From Craspedostauros australis (Eukaryota > Bacillariophyta > Bacillariophyceae > Mastogloiales > Achnanthaceae): DNA of 64,000 nucleotides. A program made the position numbers and the translations under genes. A model generated the notes under the pieces. The model ran no database searches and was not told the origin of the DNA. It worked only from the letters and a program-made list of their open reading frames with translations. The stretch is from the NCBI GenBank assembly GCA_026770025.1, contig JAMXDE010000065.1, forward strand, positions 209,519-273,518. The letters are read 5' to 3'. Shown here in pieces: positions 51,412 to 63,661 of the stretch; positions within the stretch are counted from its first letter, which is position 1; the number at the start of each line of letters is the position of its first letter.

Positions 51412-51535
51412 ACAGGAATGGTCTTCGTGACAATCATCGACAATTGTAGGCAGGTGGTACGATGTATCTCAGGATGTATCAGCTGTGGTATCTCGCTGTT
51501 GTATTCAACAATGGAGGTGTGATTTGTTTCACAGC

Positions 51536-54500
51536 CTAGTTTAGCAACGTGACTGTTGTCATGATTGATAACGCCATCACCAGCATGACGGATACCGTGG
51601 AAGGGATCATTGGTGAGAAAGCTGAGCTGGTAGGTGCAGTGGTGGAGGCTGAAGTAGGGTGCATCGAAGATGCCCCGCTGGGTGTGTTGCTTGGAGGGTT
51701 TGACGGCGAAGGCGACGGTGCGGATGGTTCAGGCGATGGCACAGCCGACGGCATCCTCGAGCTTCCGCCGCAGAACTCCAACGATCCCATGAAGAATTCA
51801 TAGTAACCTTCGCAAGCGGCATCAGGATACTCTTCAGCCTCTTCGCTTGACAACCCTGGGAACATGATGAACGGGCATCCCTCACATTCGAACCAGTGTG
51901 GTGGTGTAGGCTCGTAGTCCAACGTGGCCTCACCCAATAGTTTTGTCTGCGTATCCACACGGATGGCGACCACGCCGTCGGCCTCCGAAACAGACAGTGG
52001 TGGATCAAATGTGATCACAGCTGTGAAATCTTCGCTCCCTCTCGCCTCGATTGTGCCGGACGCGATTTCTGTCCAGGCACCAGGTATGACCCACGTGCTT
52101 GGACGGTAGAAGATGGTGTATGGTTGGCTCCCAGTCGATGGCAACACGAGCCTCATGCCCGTGATGTCGATGCCGCTCAATATCTCAATATCGTATCGCA
52201 CAGATGCAATCCGACGTGTAAAGAAATCACGTGGGAGACCTGCCGTCTCTCCACTGCGACATGAAGTAGTCGGTGCCTGTGTGGGAACGACAGATGGTTG
52301 GGTCGTTGGTGATACTGTCGTTGAAGGAGAAGCCGATCCAGTTGGCATCTCAGTGTCTAGGCCATAGCAGAAATCGAGTGAACCGATGAAGTAGGGGAAG
52401 TAACCGGGTCGAAGCTGGGCGCACTGTCTCCAATTTCAAAACTGGCTTGTCCAGAATACACATCAAATGGGCAAAATGGACATGAGAAAATGTAGGATGG
52501 TGCGATGCGTGCGGAGCTCCGGCCTGAGAATTGAAATTGATTGGCCATGTCGATGCGGAAGGAAACAGTGCCAGTATTCGCTGGCAGGAGCAGAGGTGAA
52601 TCAAACGGAAGGGTGGCCGTATAGTCGTCCGAATCTGTTTTTCCGTTGTTTCCCGATGCGATCTGAGTCCAATTGCCATCCACCTCCCAGGTATCTGGTC
52701 GGAAGAAGATCGTGTAAGGCATATTGGAAAAGCCAGGAGCCACGAAAAGCCGCATTCCGGTGATCTGAAAGTCCCTAATTGTACGCAAATCGAATCTGAA
52801 GGACTTCGTGATGTGATCATCGTCAACCAAGCTTCGACGGGACCTTGTGTATTCCCACTCTCCGCACCCTGCTATTGGAGTTAGGCTGGGGAGTGCGCTT
52901 GGTGTGTTGGAAGGTGGTGCTGATACTGATGGCGCAAAAGAAACGGATGGTACAATGGATGGCGATTGGCTGAACTCCCCTTTCACGCTCACTGTCGCAC
53001 ACATTGGTGTCGCTGATTCATCATCGATGTTGGAAACGGAAATGACGAGGCCATCCAAGAGCTTTGTAGATCCAAACTCAATGATCCTGTACGACGGTTG
53101 GGTCATATTCAGAATGGCCTCTAACTTGGATCTGCTCCCATCGCGTGGAGCCTGATCATGCGCTGATGTGACGAGCACTTGGTTTCTGCCCAGTGGCGAA
53201 TCGGCATTGAAACCGATGGCTCGGTTAAACGCGACGTAGTAGTTGAAAAGGCTCTCGGGATCATCGATTCGGATGATGACATGGTAGCTTGTATCGGTGG
53301 GATCATAGTCTACCACACCACAGAGTCTCCCTTCGAAGTCGATGTTTTGGCCTCCCGTGAGTGTGACGGTCTGATCAGAATACCATCCCATTTCCCAACT
53401 CTTGGCCCCTTTGAGATGGGCGTGTTCGATTTCAGTTGGTTCCGTTTGGGATGTGATTAGATGTGCGGAACATGGCATGCCGTATGGTGAGTGCACGCGT
53501 TGTGGTTTTAGTTTTGGTGGGAGAGACAAAACAAGCACGGCAAGGCAATTGCATTGGGGAGACGAGTCAGTGGCCACACGAGTGTGGCGGGAATAGCCCA
53601 ACGTGCCCCGGTCGATGAACGTCATAGATTGGGTGCAATTTCGATCAGCAATTCCCGACAAGTGCATACAAAGGGATCAGTGAGAGCTCCACTGGTTGAG
53701 TCCCCCAGATTCCGCCCGCTGCGTCATGCAGAGTGTTCTTTCGATGATGAAATTGGCTGTCTCAGGATAAGGCATCGATCGGGCTCTGCATTAATGGACA
53801 TGTGATCTGCCGCCATCAGATCTGAGGATGCTTACCGTTGTAACCCGAGAGCGTAGAAAGTGTGTCGTTGCCAAATCGATTGGAATTCACACCACCCATG
53901 GCCCCACTGCGCGATTCATTGCAGACATGTTGATTCGCCAATGAGAAATGGTGGAAACAAGCCCAGCAACAGCACAAGAGGGAAAGAGAAAGCGAAAGAG
54001 CGGCAGAGAAAGTGAGTGTATGCGTGCATGCAGAGGCGGTGAAGTGGTTGTTAGAAGCTAACACCATACAGCTTCGGCAGTTGTACGTGAGCTCCAGATC
54101 ATCTTCGGATGCTTACCTTCGGTCCTTGTACGGATTCCCAAATCGACTGGAATGTCGTAGACCGAAGTTATGACCAAGTTCATGGACGATGACGTTCAAT
54201 TGGAACCCCCAGTGTGCGTTTGGGTAGTTTTTAATACCGTTGTACACGCTGGTTTCTCCGGGCAAGTCTGCGTAAGCTGAGATTTGTCGTTGGATACGAA
54301 GCACGTTATGGACAACATGTTGGATTCGCATGGAATGACATAATTGAATGGGTGAGTAGATTGCGGTGCTTGGAAACAGAGCAAACAAACCGATCATCTC
54401 AGTATCACACTCGTATAATACGGTGGATCCAATCATGACCGCAGTGTCTTGAGCAATGATCTCGCCGGCCTGTGGAGATCTGGGTTCACGTCAAAGAGAA

Positions 54501-55702
54501 TCATCTCAAACGATGCCTCGTCATCATCACTGTTCATGCTGCAGAAGCGCCCAACACAGCTTTCTACACTGCATGGCGGCGCACGCGCAATGTCCCACAG
54601 GGCACGCCGGTTGTTGAAATGGCACGTCAACTTACCATACCAGTTTCGACCTCGTCTACCGTTAGTCGAATACGGCATGAAAATCATGAAATGATCGAAG
54701 TCGTCAAAGATCTTGGCCTCCAGCGCCAGGTATTGCTTGACGTAGTTTTCAACATCCGTGTTCTTGAGAGTGTAGGGATGAGCTCCAGAAGGATAGTGAA
54801 TTGTGAGGATCCCATCGTCGGTGCCATTCGTTGGCATTGTGGAAAGCGAAAGCTTGCCGAACGACATGGCCTCGAACTGGTCGGTGAAATTGGGCTGCGC
54901 ATTGAACACGTTGTCCACAATGAGAGATTTTGGGACAGTGTAATCGTTTTGAAACACAACCTGAATCAGGAGGACCTTCTTGTCTCCAACGCCCAACACA
55001 TCTGGAGTGTCCAGTGCGCGTCCATGCCCGTGTCCATCCGTATGTCCATCGATATGATGCCCAAGCAGCATGTCATCGATGGTCATGCCATCCGGCAGCT
55101 TCAGCGTGAAGTTGCTGTCATCAACGATGACGTTCTCCATGAAGATGGTGTGCTGGACGGTGGCGCTGGGGAACGCTTGGTGGTCGATCGCCCACTGTTC
55201 CGTCAACCCATCGATCTTCATGTCGATGGACCATGGGATGTGGCATCGGCTCCTCTGAGCCTGCAGAAAAGGTCGGTTGCATCGGTTCCATCAGTGAAAC
55301 CGGTGATGCGTGCGGTGACGAGGCATGGTTCCTTCAGGATACTGTTGTTGTTGGTGGTGGCGGTGGTGGTCTGATTGTCGTTCGGATTGAAATGGATTGA
55401 GTGAGATCGATTGGGTGAAGGTGTGGTGGTTGTGAAAAGGGTGGATATTCGTACTCGTATGTGGGGTGGAGGTTGGAGGGCGGAGGGAGACGGAATTGAG
55501 CAGACGCGGAATGCAAGGTTGGGAATGGATGATGAGATGGTGTGACCGACCCATCCACGGTCACAAGAGAGAGAGAGAGAGAACAACCATCGCAAAGGGT
55601 CGTTTCACTCACCGTTTGCGCTGCGGCCGATGTTGTAGAGACTGCAATCACCGCAAGCAACACAGCAATGAGGGTTTGTCGATAGGAATGGAAGACTTTC
55701 AT
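51536..55702 (-). pseudogene. M11 metalloprotease, copy 2, with two frameshifts
   Basis: Same five-exon plan as copy 1: 55613-55702, 54636-55370, 54117-54276, 53836-53906, 51536-53408; splice sites are conserved and exons 1, 3 and 4 match copy 1 in length. The zinc site HELGHNFGLRH is kept. The frame breaks in exon 2 near 55229 (ATGGACC where copy 1 has ATGGGACC) and in exon 5 near 52395-52410, each by a single missing base. After the second beta module the tail differs from copy 1: no 20-residue repeat or Ser/Lys tail, but TSSAFSPMIPSTVSVMLVM and a hydrophobic end that looks like a GPI-anchor signal. It may be a pseudogene or an imperfect assembly of a working gene. Confidence 0.75.
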
Positions 55703-56684
55703 GATGGACGAGGGATGGAATTATGATTACAATCGGAGGGACAGGCACAGATAATAGCTCGCATAATACCTCCTGCAGCCATTCCTTCGCCAACCACGAT
55801 CGTTGCGTTTTGGTGCCAACGAGTGTGGACGTTGCTTTCGCTGGTTTGATTGGCCGGCACAGACTTCGTACAACACGCTTTTGTACCCTCACCAAACACC
55901 AACGACGAGCACAGCGCAGCACAGCACAGCACAGCACAGAGCACGGATGCGATGTGACCCAAGACGTTGCATGTTCATGGGTGGAGATTACCCCTTCGTG
56001 GCCAGAGCGTGCATGGTGAGGTGAAGAATGTTGTCTGCACCAAACAACCAAGTCCGCTCGAGGTGAGAAGCGGCGGTGTTCAAGATCGTGGACATCAACG
56101 AATTCAGTGCCTTTCTGTCGTTTGAGCAGAGAACACTCAGAGATACTTTCGAGAGTGATATGTACCACACACTACAACCAACATGACACTCGTTGTCCGT
56201 GTCTTGTAGCATGTCACTCGTGTCTGGTTGATAAAATGTCACATGCAACTTGTTGTTCTTTGGTAACCAATAATCGCGCGGTGGCTGTTCGCTGGATCCT
56301 CGCGAGACCAATATCGTGTGGAAGGAGCGAAGCCAAACAAGAAGAGTTCTAACAAGATGGATGGCCCGATGTGGACTATTACTAGTATTCTCAGCGAATC
56401 GAGGATGCGAACAGCTACCCATCGTATCTTGGCGAGGCACTGATCGCATCAACAGAATCCTTCACCCAACACATCAAGTGGGAAGATCCAAAAACAACCG
56501 ACTAACCGATCAACACAACAACAAACGAAGCGACGAAGGAGGACAACAAAGCTTCAATGCGAATTGCAGACATCATCACTCCACTCCACTCCACTCTACT
56601 CTACTCTACTCTACCACACGCTGCTCTCATACAAACTTGTTCTCCTGTGGCACCACGATGGTTTGAGCACCAATCCCATCTGTC
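55703..56684. promoter_or_regulatory. Shared 5' region of divergent M11 and FTO genes, copy 2
   Basis: Shorter equivalent of 45673-47352, lacking the roughly 670-bp block. The junction is near 56375-56390 (GTGGACTATTACTAGTATTCTC). No gene is seen. Confidence 0.45.
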
Positions 56685-58844
56685 ATGCCAACCATTGAAG
56701 CTCCAAACGGAAGTGCTCCACAACTATTATATAATATAATATCACGTAACCAGCGAAAGAAGCTGAAGCAAAGGGAATGCAAGCATCAACAGCATCAACA
56801 GCATCAACAGCCAACGGCCTTGACGAAACACCAAGCCATCACCACCGCTGGTAGCCGGTTGCCTGAAGGAAATGAGAGAAGGAAGGGATCAATCAATGGC
56901 AAAGTTGATTTCAAAGTTGATTTCAAAGTTGATGGCAAAGGCAACCACATTGACAAAGAGAATGGAAACAGGGGGCACCAGCGATGAGGACAGCAGCGAA
57001 GATGAGATGTTCATGATGGCCGCAGCTGCTGCATGGGCAACCGGTGGTGATGGCGACACACGCCCAAATCAATGCCCGTCATCCAAACCAAAGAAACGCA
57101 AGGGAGGAAATGGCCAAGCAGCAGCAGCAGCAGCAGCAATGTCAGGCATGTTGAACCCGCCCAACACTTCTGTTGATGCCACCCCAACAAGTCGGATGGA
57201 ACATGGACAACGCCTGTCACCACCATTTCCGCTCAAGCAGCCCCCTCAGCTTGAAACGAGAATGAAGCAGTCCAAAATGAATGAGTTCTTGCGCAACGAG
57301 GGCGATTACAGACACGCATTTCAATCCGCCATGTCCACATGCTACGAAAGATGCGTCTGGGACCGTTCCACGGATTTGGCCAACCCTCAGACAGATGCCG
57401 CAACAGTGGAGGAAAGGGATGTCCAATCAGCTCTGTCCACTTTGGGCCATGCTGGGTGGTTCCGCACGGATGTGACGCAACCGGGAGGGATGGGAAGCAG
57501 ATGTGTCAAGACGTGCGTCACACGGTGCTTGCTGGGCGATCCAGGAACGACGTACAAGTCCCTCGGCCTGAGGATGTTCAGCCATCCTTGGTGTGATACA
57601 AATGTGGATGGTGCGCAAGAGGGCCACAGCGTGCCACCCTCAGATGCTGCCACCGAAGCATGCACATCATCGCGGTGGAACGGGGACGTCCAGGTTGCCG
57701 TCGATCAGATCCATCATCTCAACCCAATGCTTGACACAGCGAACGCAGCGTCATTTGGAAGTGTTGGGAGAGCAGCGTTGGGATCGCAATGTGCCAGAAC
57801 CCACGGTGCAGGGTCGTGCGGGCTTCAGCGTCACGCTCATCAACAAGATGAAGACCCAATCGTCTCGGCTCAAGGATGAGCCCATGTTGGGAGAGTCGAA
57901 GTGCACAGTGTTGTGGCATGCGGACAGCTCGTTGGAGCACTTTTCCACCATTCCCGTATATCAGACGATGTTCGATCTCAACAACTTCCAATTGAAGTCA
58001 TCTTCTGGATCATGACAACACGGGCATGTCCACGAACATGTTCATGGACATGCGGATGCGGATGCGAAGGCAGGTATGAGCTTCGCAAAGAAGCACGAGC
58101 ACGACTGGTCCGTTGCATTGCGAGTGACGCACAACGCGGAAGGACCGAAGCAGAAACACCTTGGCGATATCAAGCGTTGAGAAGGAAAGCCCGCCGGTTG
58201 CTGTCACGTTGCCATCGGGGTGTGCCTACTACCTGCTCGACGATCACAACCATCACCATCAGCACGCTGTGCTGGTACATACCTCATCGAGCGATGGCGC
58301 AGATGCCGACCAAGTCACAACCACGCGCTTCTCCTCCACACATCGCTTGCTGAGGGTCGGTCACAACGTGCACGACATGATCCACAAATGCAGGACCGCT
58401 GTTGACAACTTCCATCGCAACGGATCCAAGCGATGGAGATCCGAACAAATCACTTTGGACGAGCTGGAGAACGAATGGCTGCGCCAATTCTTCATCCAGG
58501 GACGCGAGCACAAGCAGCTTCTGCGGGCGTACTGGGAGCAGCCAGTCATGACACTGTTCCGTTATTGGGAGCAGCTCGAACAACGGACCTATGATATCCT
58601 CTGTATCCTCCAGCATGCCGCTGAGTATCATTGTGAGACGACATCTGAACAGCAGAGGCAGCAGCAGGTGCGATGGGACAAGTCCAGCAGATCGCGATGC
58701 ACTACAGCCAAGCCTCCCCACACAAGTCCACGATCGTCCGATTCTTCCAGGGACAGATCTATTGGAATTGGTCACGACGATGTAGCGTGTGTCACTCCAA
58801 TCCAAGCTCGTAGTGCGTTTGTCCAATTGAAACACGATAAGTAG
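56685..58844 (+). pseudogene. FTO: FTO-like RNA demethylase, copy 2, two extra frameshifts
   Basis: Nearly identical to copy 1, sharing its frame change and in-frame TGA. It also has one extra G near 56972 (GGGGGCACC against GGGGCACC), which breaks the head, and one extra A near 58171 (ATCAAGCG against ATCAGCG), which breaks the core before LPSGCAYYLLDD. The iron- and 2-oxoglutarate-binding residues are encoded but split between frames. Because substitutions are almost absent and both changes lengthen short homopolymers, sequencing error is as likely as decay. Confidence 0.7.
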
Positions 58845-59276
58845 AGCATGATGGCTCCGTACTCGCGGAGTGGAAGCTCCCTGGATCATTGGTCTCGATG
58901 GTCTTGTCTTATCACGCGCGGTCCGAAGGGAAGATGTCGACGCAGTGGAAGGTGTTAGTGAGCTCGAGAACATCCTCTCAGATTGGGTAGTTGTGGTTGG
59001 CATCACTTTTTGGTTTGGATCGTGTCTCACACACGTGATTGGCGAGCGTTATTTTGCCGTTATCATGGCGCCAAAACGAATCTTCTCCAACCAATCAACC
59101 ACCAACATCAAACTGAGGCAACAAGGAACGAACAAACGACACCTCCATGTGAACACATCACACAATACATTCACAAAGGAATGCAACAAGCAAACCAGAA
59201 TCACCAGTACCACCAGAACATACCATTATATTATATGATATTATACTTGTGAAGAGAAGGAGAAAGCTATGGCATC

Positions 59277-60741
59277 ATGAGTGGAGAAGCAGACCGTTTC
59301 TGCAGATGCGTTGTGGTCATCTTCGGCATACTGTGCGTTACCCTGTCTCCTCAAAGATCAACCGCGTGCTTCCAACCCTCAGCGCAGAAGCCACCATGGC
59401 AGTCATCATGGAAGCCATCAGATCGACAGAGCAACAGTCTCCACCATGACGTGCCACAACCTCAGGATGACCAACCGTATCAAGCAGGCAAATACAGGCA
59501 TCCTTTCATCGATGAGTTACCTCCCAATGATTCCCATCAGTTCTCAGGCATTCCAGAACTCTTCCAGGATCTCGACATGCCGCAACCGCCACGGTTCCCA
59601 CGTTCGTGCCGCACAGAGATCCGCGGCGGCGGTTTGCGACCAACATACGCCTTGATCGTATCGTATCATGGACCCTCCTTCCTGGGCGGATACGAGTTTC
59701 AACCCCACCATCACTGCGCCGACGGTCCGCGGCGTTCTCACAGACGCAGTGTCCAAGTGTTTGCGGTATCAAGGCATCATCGAGGCTGAGACAATCGTCC
59801 GACTGACCGTTGCAGGCCGGACGGATGCTGGTGTTTCGGCCAAGGCGAACGTGCTCCTCTCCTTCTCGCTATCAGCCAAATCAAACGGCCACACCAGATC
59901 TCGATCGCTCTAGTGCGGATGTAATCGGTTGTTGCGAGATGGCAGCAGTGAAACACATGAAGCGAATGAAGTCAATGAAGTCAATGAGATAGATGCAACT
60001 CGAGATGGCATGAAAGAAGCCTGGGATGCCCTGCAACTCAGCAACCGAACTAGTACCACACCATTCGTGAAGATCCATGATGCATATCATGTGTCATCCA
60101 GCTTCCATCCCACATTCCAAGCGACGGCTCGTGAATACATCTACATCCTTCCTTTGCGCAAGACAGTATGTCTTCAATATGCCAGACTCATGGTGAAGAC
60201 GGTGAACCAATTCTTCGCATCTGTCATCAACCAATCGATGGATTACACCTCGTTGAGCAAAGGCAGGATATTGACACAGTCGGCGGATTGCACCATTCAA
60301 GCAGGACGATGTTGGTTGGTGACGGGTTCGGGCAGAGCCGATGTTGAAGATGTACATGAAGTATCCAATGATCAGCAACAGCTCCACGCATCTGGCCTCG
60401 CTGAGTTGGAGGATGCCATTCCGGGCTTCACCAAGGCATGGCGCAAGCATGAACAGGAAGGATCAACATCATCAGCAGTTGTATCAGTAGGGGCGGCGGT
60501 AGGGCCGGAATACGAAAGCGCTCTCGTCTTCCAGATCCGTGCGAACCGATTTCTCAAACGGATGATTCGCAAGATGGTGAACTCGCTGCTGCTGGATGCC
60601 TCAGCCACCATCGAAGAGCCACAGGGCAACGACGACAAGCCCAACCGATGGATGCGAAGGATTGAGAGGATGGATCGCTCATACAATTGTGCAGCGCCGC
60701 CGGGCGGTCTGTGTTTGTGGAGGATCTACTTTGAAGAATGA
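59277..60741 (+). pseudogene. truA: TruA-like tRNA pseudouridine synthase, copy 2, broken in its first half
   Basis: The start is better than in copy 1: ATG 59277 is in frame with the signal-peptide-like head and STACFQPS. The frame is then lost by small indels relative to copy 1: one C missing near 59600, extra T near 59634, extra T near 59698, extra A near 59884 and a disturbed stretch at 59900-59925 that includes the region just after the catalytic GRTDAGVSA. From 59929 to 60741 the frame is open and similar to copy 1, with small in-frame length changes (an extra 9-bp GAAGTCAAT unit; no poly-Ser run). Confidence 0.75.
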
Positions 60742-60865
60742 ACAGGAATGGTCTTCGTGACAATCATCGACAATTGTAGGCAGGTGGTACGATGTATCTC
60801 AGGATGTATCAGCTGTGGTATCTCGCTGTTGTATTCAACAATGGAGGTGTGATTTGTTTCACAGC

Positions 60866-62644
60866 CTAGTTTAGCAACGTGACTGTTGTCATGATTGATA
60901 ACGCCATCACCAGCATGACGGATACCGTGGAAGGGATCATTGGTGAGAAAGCTGAGCTGGTAGGTGCAGTGGTGGGGGCAGAAGTAGGCTGCATCGAAGG
61001 TGCCCCGCTGGGTGTGTTGCTTGGGGGATTTGACGGCGATGCCGATGGTGGAAAAGACGGAGTGGATGAGGGTGTGGACGAAGCAAGAGCTGATGGTTCA
61101 GGAGATGGCACAGCGGACGGCATCTTCGAGTTTCCGTTGCAGTACTCCAACGATCCCATGAAGTAATCGAAGATCCGTGAATAGAGGAGGAGGATTGTCA
61201 CCAACGATGCCACTCGAAATCCCCGTGAACATGATGAATGGGCAGTTCTGGCAGTCGAACCAATCTGACGGGATTGGCTCAATGCTGGTCGCAATATCCC
61301 CCAATTGGTTTGTGCGAGTGTCGATGCGGATGGCGACCACGCCATCGCTTGCTGAAAAAGACAGTGGTGGATCAAACGTGATCACATCTGTGAACTCGTC
61401 GGCACTCTCGCTTCGTAAAGCCGGATGCAATCTCCGTCCAGGTACCAGGCATATTCCATGAGCTGGGATGGTAGAAGATGGAATATGGTTGAATTGCCAC
61501 GGTGGATAGAGCAAGTCTCATGCCAGTGATATCGACCGTGTCCAGCACCTCAATATCGAATCGCTGCGATTCCACTTGGTCGATAAAGAACGGCCGAGGC
61601 AGGCCCACTGCCTCCCCGCTTCGACAAGTAGCTGTCGGCGCCACGGTCGGAGCGACAGATGCCAAGGCTGTCGGCGATGCTGTGATGGAGAGGGATTCGG
61701 TTGGCGTCGCACTGGCGAGGCCGCGACAGAATTCGAGCACCCCCGGAAAGGCGAATAGAACATCTGGAACGATGCTGGATAGATTGCCATCAACTTCCGC
61801 GCTGGCAAGTCCCACAGATACTCCGAACGGGCAATTCGGGCAGTCTGCAATGGGCGGCCCGAGGAAAGTCGGGAAGTCCGCGCGGAAGTTCACCAGCCGG
61901 TTTGCCATGTCGATGCGAAAGGAAATGAGGCCAGTATCCGCTGAAAAGGACAGAGGCGAATCAAAAGGAAGAGAGGTCGTGAATCCATCAGAGTCGACTT
62001 CTCCATTGTTGCCTGAGGCGATCTGAGTCCAATCCCGGTGTCCACCTGCCAGATGTCGGGATGGAAGAAGATCTTGTATGGCATGTTGGAAAATCCAGGA
62101 GCCAGAAACACTTTGATGGAGTTGATTTGAACGTCTTCAAAAATCGCTACATCGAATCTGAGAGATTGAGAGGTTTGATTCAAGAGATCTCCGTCAATGG
62201 CTGCGAATCTCCATTCATCGCAAAGCGGTGCCGGTGTGGGATGCTGCAGCGTGATATCGTAGTTGTTGTAAGGGGCACAGTCGTTGGAGTTCAAGTCGAT
62301 TGAGCGAATTCGTTCCGTCCGATTTGTTGTGATGATCGCAAGTACAGGCAGCGTGAACACAGCGAGCGAGCGAGAGAGAGAAGATTTGACGGAATAGTCC
62401 GGGGTGAGTGCGAGCATACATACATGCTACACACATGCATACGAACGAATGGACGTATGGTACGGATTCAGCAGGCGAAGAACCCAACATGGAAGACGTC
62501 AGTGAAGGCCACCAGAGGGCAATGAGTGCGATGATCCATGTGACTCACCGTTGTATTCCCCATGGCACTTGCTGCTGGGACTGCACTCGCAGCGATCATC
62601 GCCACAAATAGCGCAGCAGCGCCGAGTTGCCACAGTGCCTTCAT
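60866..62644 (-). pseudogene. Third paralogue: beta-module protein without the M11 protease domain
   Basis: Exon 1 is 62549-62644 (signal peptide LGAAALFVAMIAASAVPAAS, donor GTGAGT); the second exon begins near 62243 after CTGCAG (HPTPAPLCDEWRF). It carries the same two beta modules as the M11 genes (APGFSNMPYKIFFHPDIW and DITGMRLALSTVAIQPYSIF) and the same hydrophobic, GPI-like C-terminus as copy 2, but no HExxH region. The frame shifts near 62036-62045, 61405-61415 and 61170-61190, each by one base. It is either a decayed gene or a gene with three local errors. Its sequence is much more diverged from copies 1 and 2 than they are from each other, except for its last 130 or so bp. Confidence 0.65.
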
Positions 62645-63661
62645 GATCAACATGCCAGCGTTGTGATTGAGGGAAGAGAAGAACGGCCAATGCTTTATCG
62701 ATTGCACTGGAGTGCGGGTGTCCACGATTTGTGTTCAAACAAGTTGCCTTCGCCTCCTTGAGATGGTCTGATCAAGTCCGCGCTTTTCGGCATTTTTGTT
62801 GGCCCAACGTGATCTGCATCAAGGAGGAGCATGAGGAAGCGGAGCAAGTGATCCTCTCTGTGGTGGTGCGTGATGTTCCTCGGGCGGGATGTTGCCAACA
62901 CAGCGGAGAACATTGTGTTGTGCCCGAAAGAGAGGCGAACTTTCGTCCCCGAAGCGCCGACACCGCCAGCTGTCGAGATCTTTGCAGTCACGTCCTGTTG
63001 GCGTTGTGAACCCTTGGATCTTGTACCATGGAGCGTCCTGACGATCCAAACCAATCCAACGAATACCGTGACTGGTGGCATAATTAAGTTCATCAATGAC
63101 TCTGTGTTTGCGAACGCAAAAGTCCACATCGCGAAAACGGGCAGGGTTGGTCACTTGTGGACCTCTGAGAACTTCCGATCCTGTTGGCTTGGATGATCAT
63201 CTACGAACTGCAACGGCGAGAGGGCTCTCGTGATTGTTCCCGCATCGTGAGGAGGGATTGGCAGCAGGGACCGATGCGAAAGAACACAAGAGACATGATG
63301 CCCGTCATGCCCTTCCATCACGAACCGATACAAGTAGCACTCTTCCTTGTTTCGAAATTGTTGCCGAAATGCTGCGCTGCGCTGCTCAGTCAACATCCCT
63401 TTCTCAACTGCACAGCACTTTGCATGTGGTGCTGTGACGGAGAAGACACTGCAGCTATCACTAGCCATACTCGAGATGCGCAAAGCTGCAAACAAAGAAC
63501 ATAATCGAATCGGAGCAACTGAATTTCTGTTGAAATTATGATGACAATCTCGGTTTCGTTTCTTTTTGGCATCTACGACCTATTCGGACCAGATGGCAGC
63601 ACCGTGCCATGAATTCCTCACCATTATATTTCACGAGAAACTGGTGGTGGAGTATTTCACT
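62645..63661 (-). other. Possible broken gene or unresolved exons
   Basis: A 105-codon minus-strand frame from ATG 63468 to 63151 (MASDSCSVFSVTAP ... CYLYRFVMEGHDGHHVSC ... DAGTITRALSPLQFV) looks coding. It is followed in other phases by ARFRDVDFCVRKHRVIDEL (63154 down) and then TKVRLSFGHNTMFSAVLATS and LLRFLMLLLDADHVGPT (to about 62700). The order suggests one protein interrupted by splicing or frameshifts. No family recognised. Confidence 0.3.

Larger units (their letters stand above)
41700..51535. repeat. Segmental duplication, unit 1
   Basis: Holds M11 copy 1 (from its second beta module on), FTO copy 1 and TruA copy 1. Unit 2 begins at about 51536, giving the same order at an offset of about 9,330-9,334 bp in the FTO and TruA part. 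Unit 1 has about 670 bp (roughly 46375-47045) that unit 2 lacks. Confidence 0.9.
51536..60865. repeat. Segmental duplication, unit 2
   Basis: Repeats the M11-FTO-TruA order of unit 1. The block 56395-58930 matches 47065-49600 almost perfectly (by eye only two one-base insertions), while the flanking M11 and TruA parts differ by frequent substitutions and indels. The sequence following TruA copy 2 (60741-60990) is the same as that following TruA copy 1 (51411-51660), which shows a third unit start. Confidence 0.9.
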
